64,000 nucleotides of DNA. Source: Stagnimonas sp. (GTDB lineage: Bacteria > Pseudomonadota > Gammaproteobacteria > Nevskiales > Nevskiaceae). The notes beneath the pieces are model-generated. The model saw only the letters and a list, made by a program, of their open reading frames with translations. It was not told the origin of the DNA and did no database searches. This document shows positions 62,203 to 64,000 of the stretch, piece by piece. The translations under genes were made by a program, and so were the position numbers. Positions within the stretch are counted from its first letter, which is position 1, and each line of letters opens with the position of its first letter. The stretch lies in assembly GCA_030696045.1 (NCBI GenBank), contig JAUYNO010000094.1:1-64000 (forward strand), read 5' to 3'.

Positions 62203-64000
62203 GTGACTACTTCCCCGCGCTGCCCGCCGCCCTCTTCCTCCCGCCAGCGCCAACGCGGCGTCGCGGCGGTGTTCGCCGCCATCACCCTGATCGCCCTGAT
62301 CGGCTTCATGGCGGTGGCGATCGATGTTGGCCGGCTCTACTACGCCCAGCGCGAACTGCAGCGGCTCGCCAATATTGGCGCGCTGGACGCGTCCCGCGTG
62401 GTGAGCGGCTGTGGCACCGACACCGGCGTGCCCGGCACCCAGAGCCAGGCACTGGCGGAACTGACCGCCAGCCTGGGCCGCAATGTCGATAGCCTGGACG
62501 GCCTCAGCCGCTCCATCGAGATCGGCCGGGATGTCGAGCTCGCCGACGACAACGCCGGCCTGCGCGGGTTCGAGACCCTGGCCGAGGGCGATGAAAAGCT
62601 GAACGCGGTGCGGGTTACCCTCAGCCGCGCCGCGCCGACCCGCCTGCTGCCGGCCATCGCCGATGTCGGCGACACCATCAGCGCGGTCGCGGTGGCGAGC
62701 CAGCGGGCCGTTGGCGCCTTCACGGTCGGCAGCAGCACGCTGACGCTCAACAGCCGCGAATCCGAGTTGCTGAATCCCTTGCTGGAGGGCCTGCTGTGCC
62801 CGACCGGCACCGCCGGCTGCGAGGCGGGGATCAATCTTTCGGTTGCCGACTACAACGGTCTGGCGGCCGCCAACCTCAGCCTGGGCAACCTGATCGCCGG
62901 TGCCAGCGCGGTGGGCCTCGACGTCGACAACCTCTCCGAGTTGCTGGCCCTGGAGCTGACCGTGCCGCAATGGCTGAACGTGGTTGGTGCCGCGCTGGAG
63001 TTCGCGGTGGACGCGAGCGGCAGTCAGGTCAGCGCCGACATCGCTGCCCTGGTGACCGGCCTGGCCGGCATCGCCGAGCCGGGCAGCACGGTCAGTCTGG
63101 CCAGCTTGCTCAACACCACCAGCCTGGCCCTCAGCGGCCCGCTCGACACGGTGCTGACCAATGTTCCCTTCGTCGATGCCGGCAGCCTGCTCACCGGCCT
63201 GGGCCAGGCCGCCGCGCTCGGCACGCCGATCGAGGTGCAGGGCCTGGGTCTGGACGTGCCCGGCGTGGCCAGCGTCAAGGCCTGGCTGGTGGTGGGCGCG
63301 CCGCCCAAGTACGCCATCGGCCCGGCCGGCTCGGAGGGCGCCAAGGCCAGCACCCAACAGGTGGACCTCAAGGTGCGGATCGCCGCCGGCGCGGTGCTGG
63401 CCGGCCTCAAGACCGCCATCGAGGGCGCGCTCAACGGCCTGCTGAGCCTGCTCGGCAGCCTGGTCGGCTTGACGACCACGGTCGCCGTTCTGCCCAGCGA
63501 CATCAATCTCGGGGTCGACGTGAAGGTGGCTGCGGCCACCGCCAGCCTGGACGAACTCAGCTGTCCGACCCGTGCCAACGGCAACGAAGGCATGCCGACC
63601 GCCGGCCTCAGTACCAGCGCCACCGGCGCGGAAATCGACGTTGGAACTTTCAGCTCAGGCGCCACCGCGCCGGCGACGCTGAGCGGCAGCAGCAGCCTGC
63701 CGTTGGCGACCGTCGCGGTTGATGCCAGCTGCGTTGGGGTCAAGCTCGGCTCGCTCTGCCTGGGCCTGAATCTGGGCACCACCACGGTGGCCCTGGGTCT
63801 GGAAATGACCTCGGTCGACGTCGCCAGCCTGCCCAATACCGCGCTGAACGACGTCACCAGTTACACCCAGGACTCCAGTACGCCGCCGTTGCGCTACCTG
63901 GCCAGCAATCCGGTGGCGGACATGAACCCGCAAACCCTCGGTGCGCCGGTGAGCGCCTCGGTCAGCCTGGGCCTGACCAGCGTTACCACCGGCGGCACCG
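62203..64000 (+). CDS. tadG: TadG-like pilus-assembly/secreted protein, 3' truncated by window
   Basis: The ORF track omits this frame because it runs off the end. It starts with GTG at 62203, preceded by GGGAG, and stays open for 599 codons. The N-terminus RQRGVAAVFAAITLIALIGF continues as MAVAIDVGRLYYAQRELQ. This is the TadE/TadG-type signal (Arg-rich stem, Gly, hydrophobic helix, then DxGRxYxxRxxLQ). The long exported part is rich in Ala, Leu, Ser and Thr with many short hydrophobic blocks (SLLGSLVGLTTTVAVL) and few Cys residues. TadG proteins belong to Flp/Tad pili, but other tad genes would lie beyond the window. Confidence 0.75.
   Translation, partial: MTTSPRCPPPSSSRQRQRGVAAVFAAITLIALIGFMAVAIDVGRLYYAQRELQRLANIGALDASRVVSGCGTDTGVPGTQSQALAELTASLGRNVDSLDGLSRSIEIGRDVELADDNAGLRGFETLAEGDEKLNAVRVTLSRAAPTRLLPAIADVGDTISAVAVASQRAVGAFTVGSSTLTLNSRESELLNPLLEGLLCPTGTAGCEAGINLSVADYNGLAAANLSLGNLIAGASAVGLDVDNLSELLALELTVPQWLNVVGAALEFAVDASGSQVSADIAALVTGLAGIAEPGSTVSLASLLNTTSLALSGPLDTVLTNVPFVDAGSLLTGLGQAAALGTPIEVQGLGLDVPGVASVKAWLVVGAPPKYAIGPAGSEGAKASTQQVDLKVRIAAGAVLAGLKTAIEGALNGLLSLLGSLVGLTTTVAVLPSDINLGVDVKVAAATASLDELSCPTRANGNEGMPTAGLSTSATGAEIDVGTFSSGATAPATLSGSSSLPLATVAVDASCVGVKLGSLCLGLNLGTTTVALGLEMTSVDVASLPNTALNDVTSYTQDSSTPPLRYLASNPVADMNPQTLGAPVSASVSLGLTSVTTGGT

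Overview
The window is a GC-rich chromosomal segment from a Gram-negative bacterium, most likely a gammaproteobacterium. The evidence is a GlrK/QseG/GlrR-type operon, a PlsB acyltransferase, a hemC-hemD-hemX-hemY operon divergent from uvrD, FKBP and DUF4124 proteins, and outer-membrane or lipoprotein signals throughout. DUF1329, a class III-like PHA synthase and many large surface proteins suggest a Nevskiales/Solimonadaceae-like relative. That placement is inference from gene content only. No rRNA, tRNA or CRISPR array was seen.

Layout, left to right. (1) 1-240: the 3' end of an IS3-family transposase, then an attC-like folded site. (2) 283-3836, minus strand: the two-component operon glrK-qseG-glrR, interrupted between glrK and qseG by a palindromic MITE-like element. 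(3) 3973-22605, minus: one uninterrupted 6210-codon gene for a giant lipoprotein. It strings together five PKD-like domains, three neutral-ceramidase-like modules, three alpha/beta-hydrolase modules, thrombospondin-3-type calcium repeats and an unrecognised module. (4) 22828-38640, minus: an M2 (ACE-like) peptidase lipoprotein, a 2773-aa Calx-beta protein with a GlyGly-CTERM-like tail, a POT peptide transporter, and a lipoprotein of 13 bacterial Ig-like repeats. Terminators separate most of these. (5) 38841-47397: DUF4112, plsB, an FKBP isomerase lipoprotein, DUF4124, DUF1329, a subtilisin-like lipoprotein protease with a Ser/Gly stalk, and an MtfA-like peptidase. (6) 47413-53785: uvrD facing hemCDXY from a symmetric divergent promoter region. 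(7) 53858-58851: an unusually long acetyl-CoA hydrolase/transferase opposite an operon of PhaC-like synthase, UPF0126 channel and membrane-anchored MBL hydrolase. (8) 58852-64000: a cold-shock gene with a structured leader, a phosphate-binding-like protein overlapping an outer-membrane barrel gene, a second, larger copy of the MITE-like element, a PaaI-type thioesterase, and a TadG-like protein that runs off the end.

How the parts work together. Positions 3973-38640 look like a surface and scavenging region: giant secreted hydrolases and peptidases, a peptide importer and adhesin-like repeat proteins (inference). The most unusual objects are the giant multi-hydrolase lipoprotein and the MITE-like element. 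At its left-hand copy the element appears to have split an overlapping glrK/qseG junction and supplied qseG with a new start codon.
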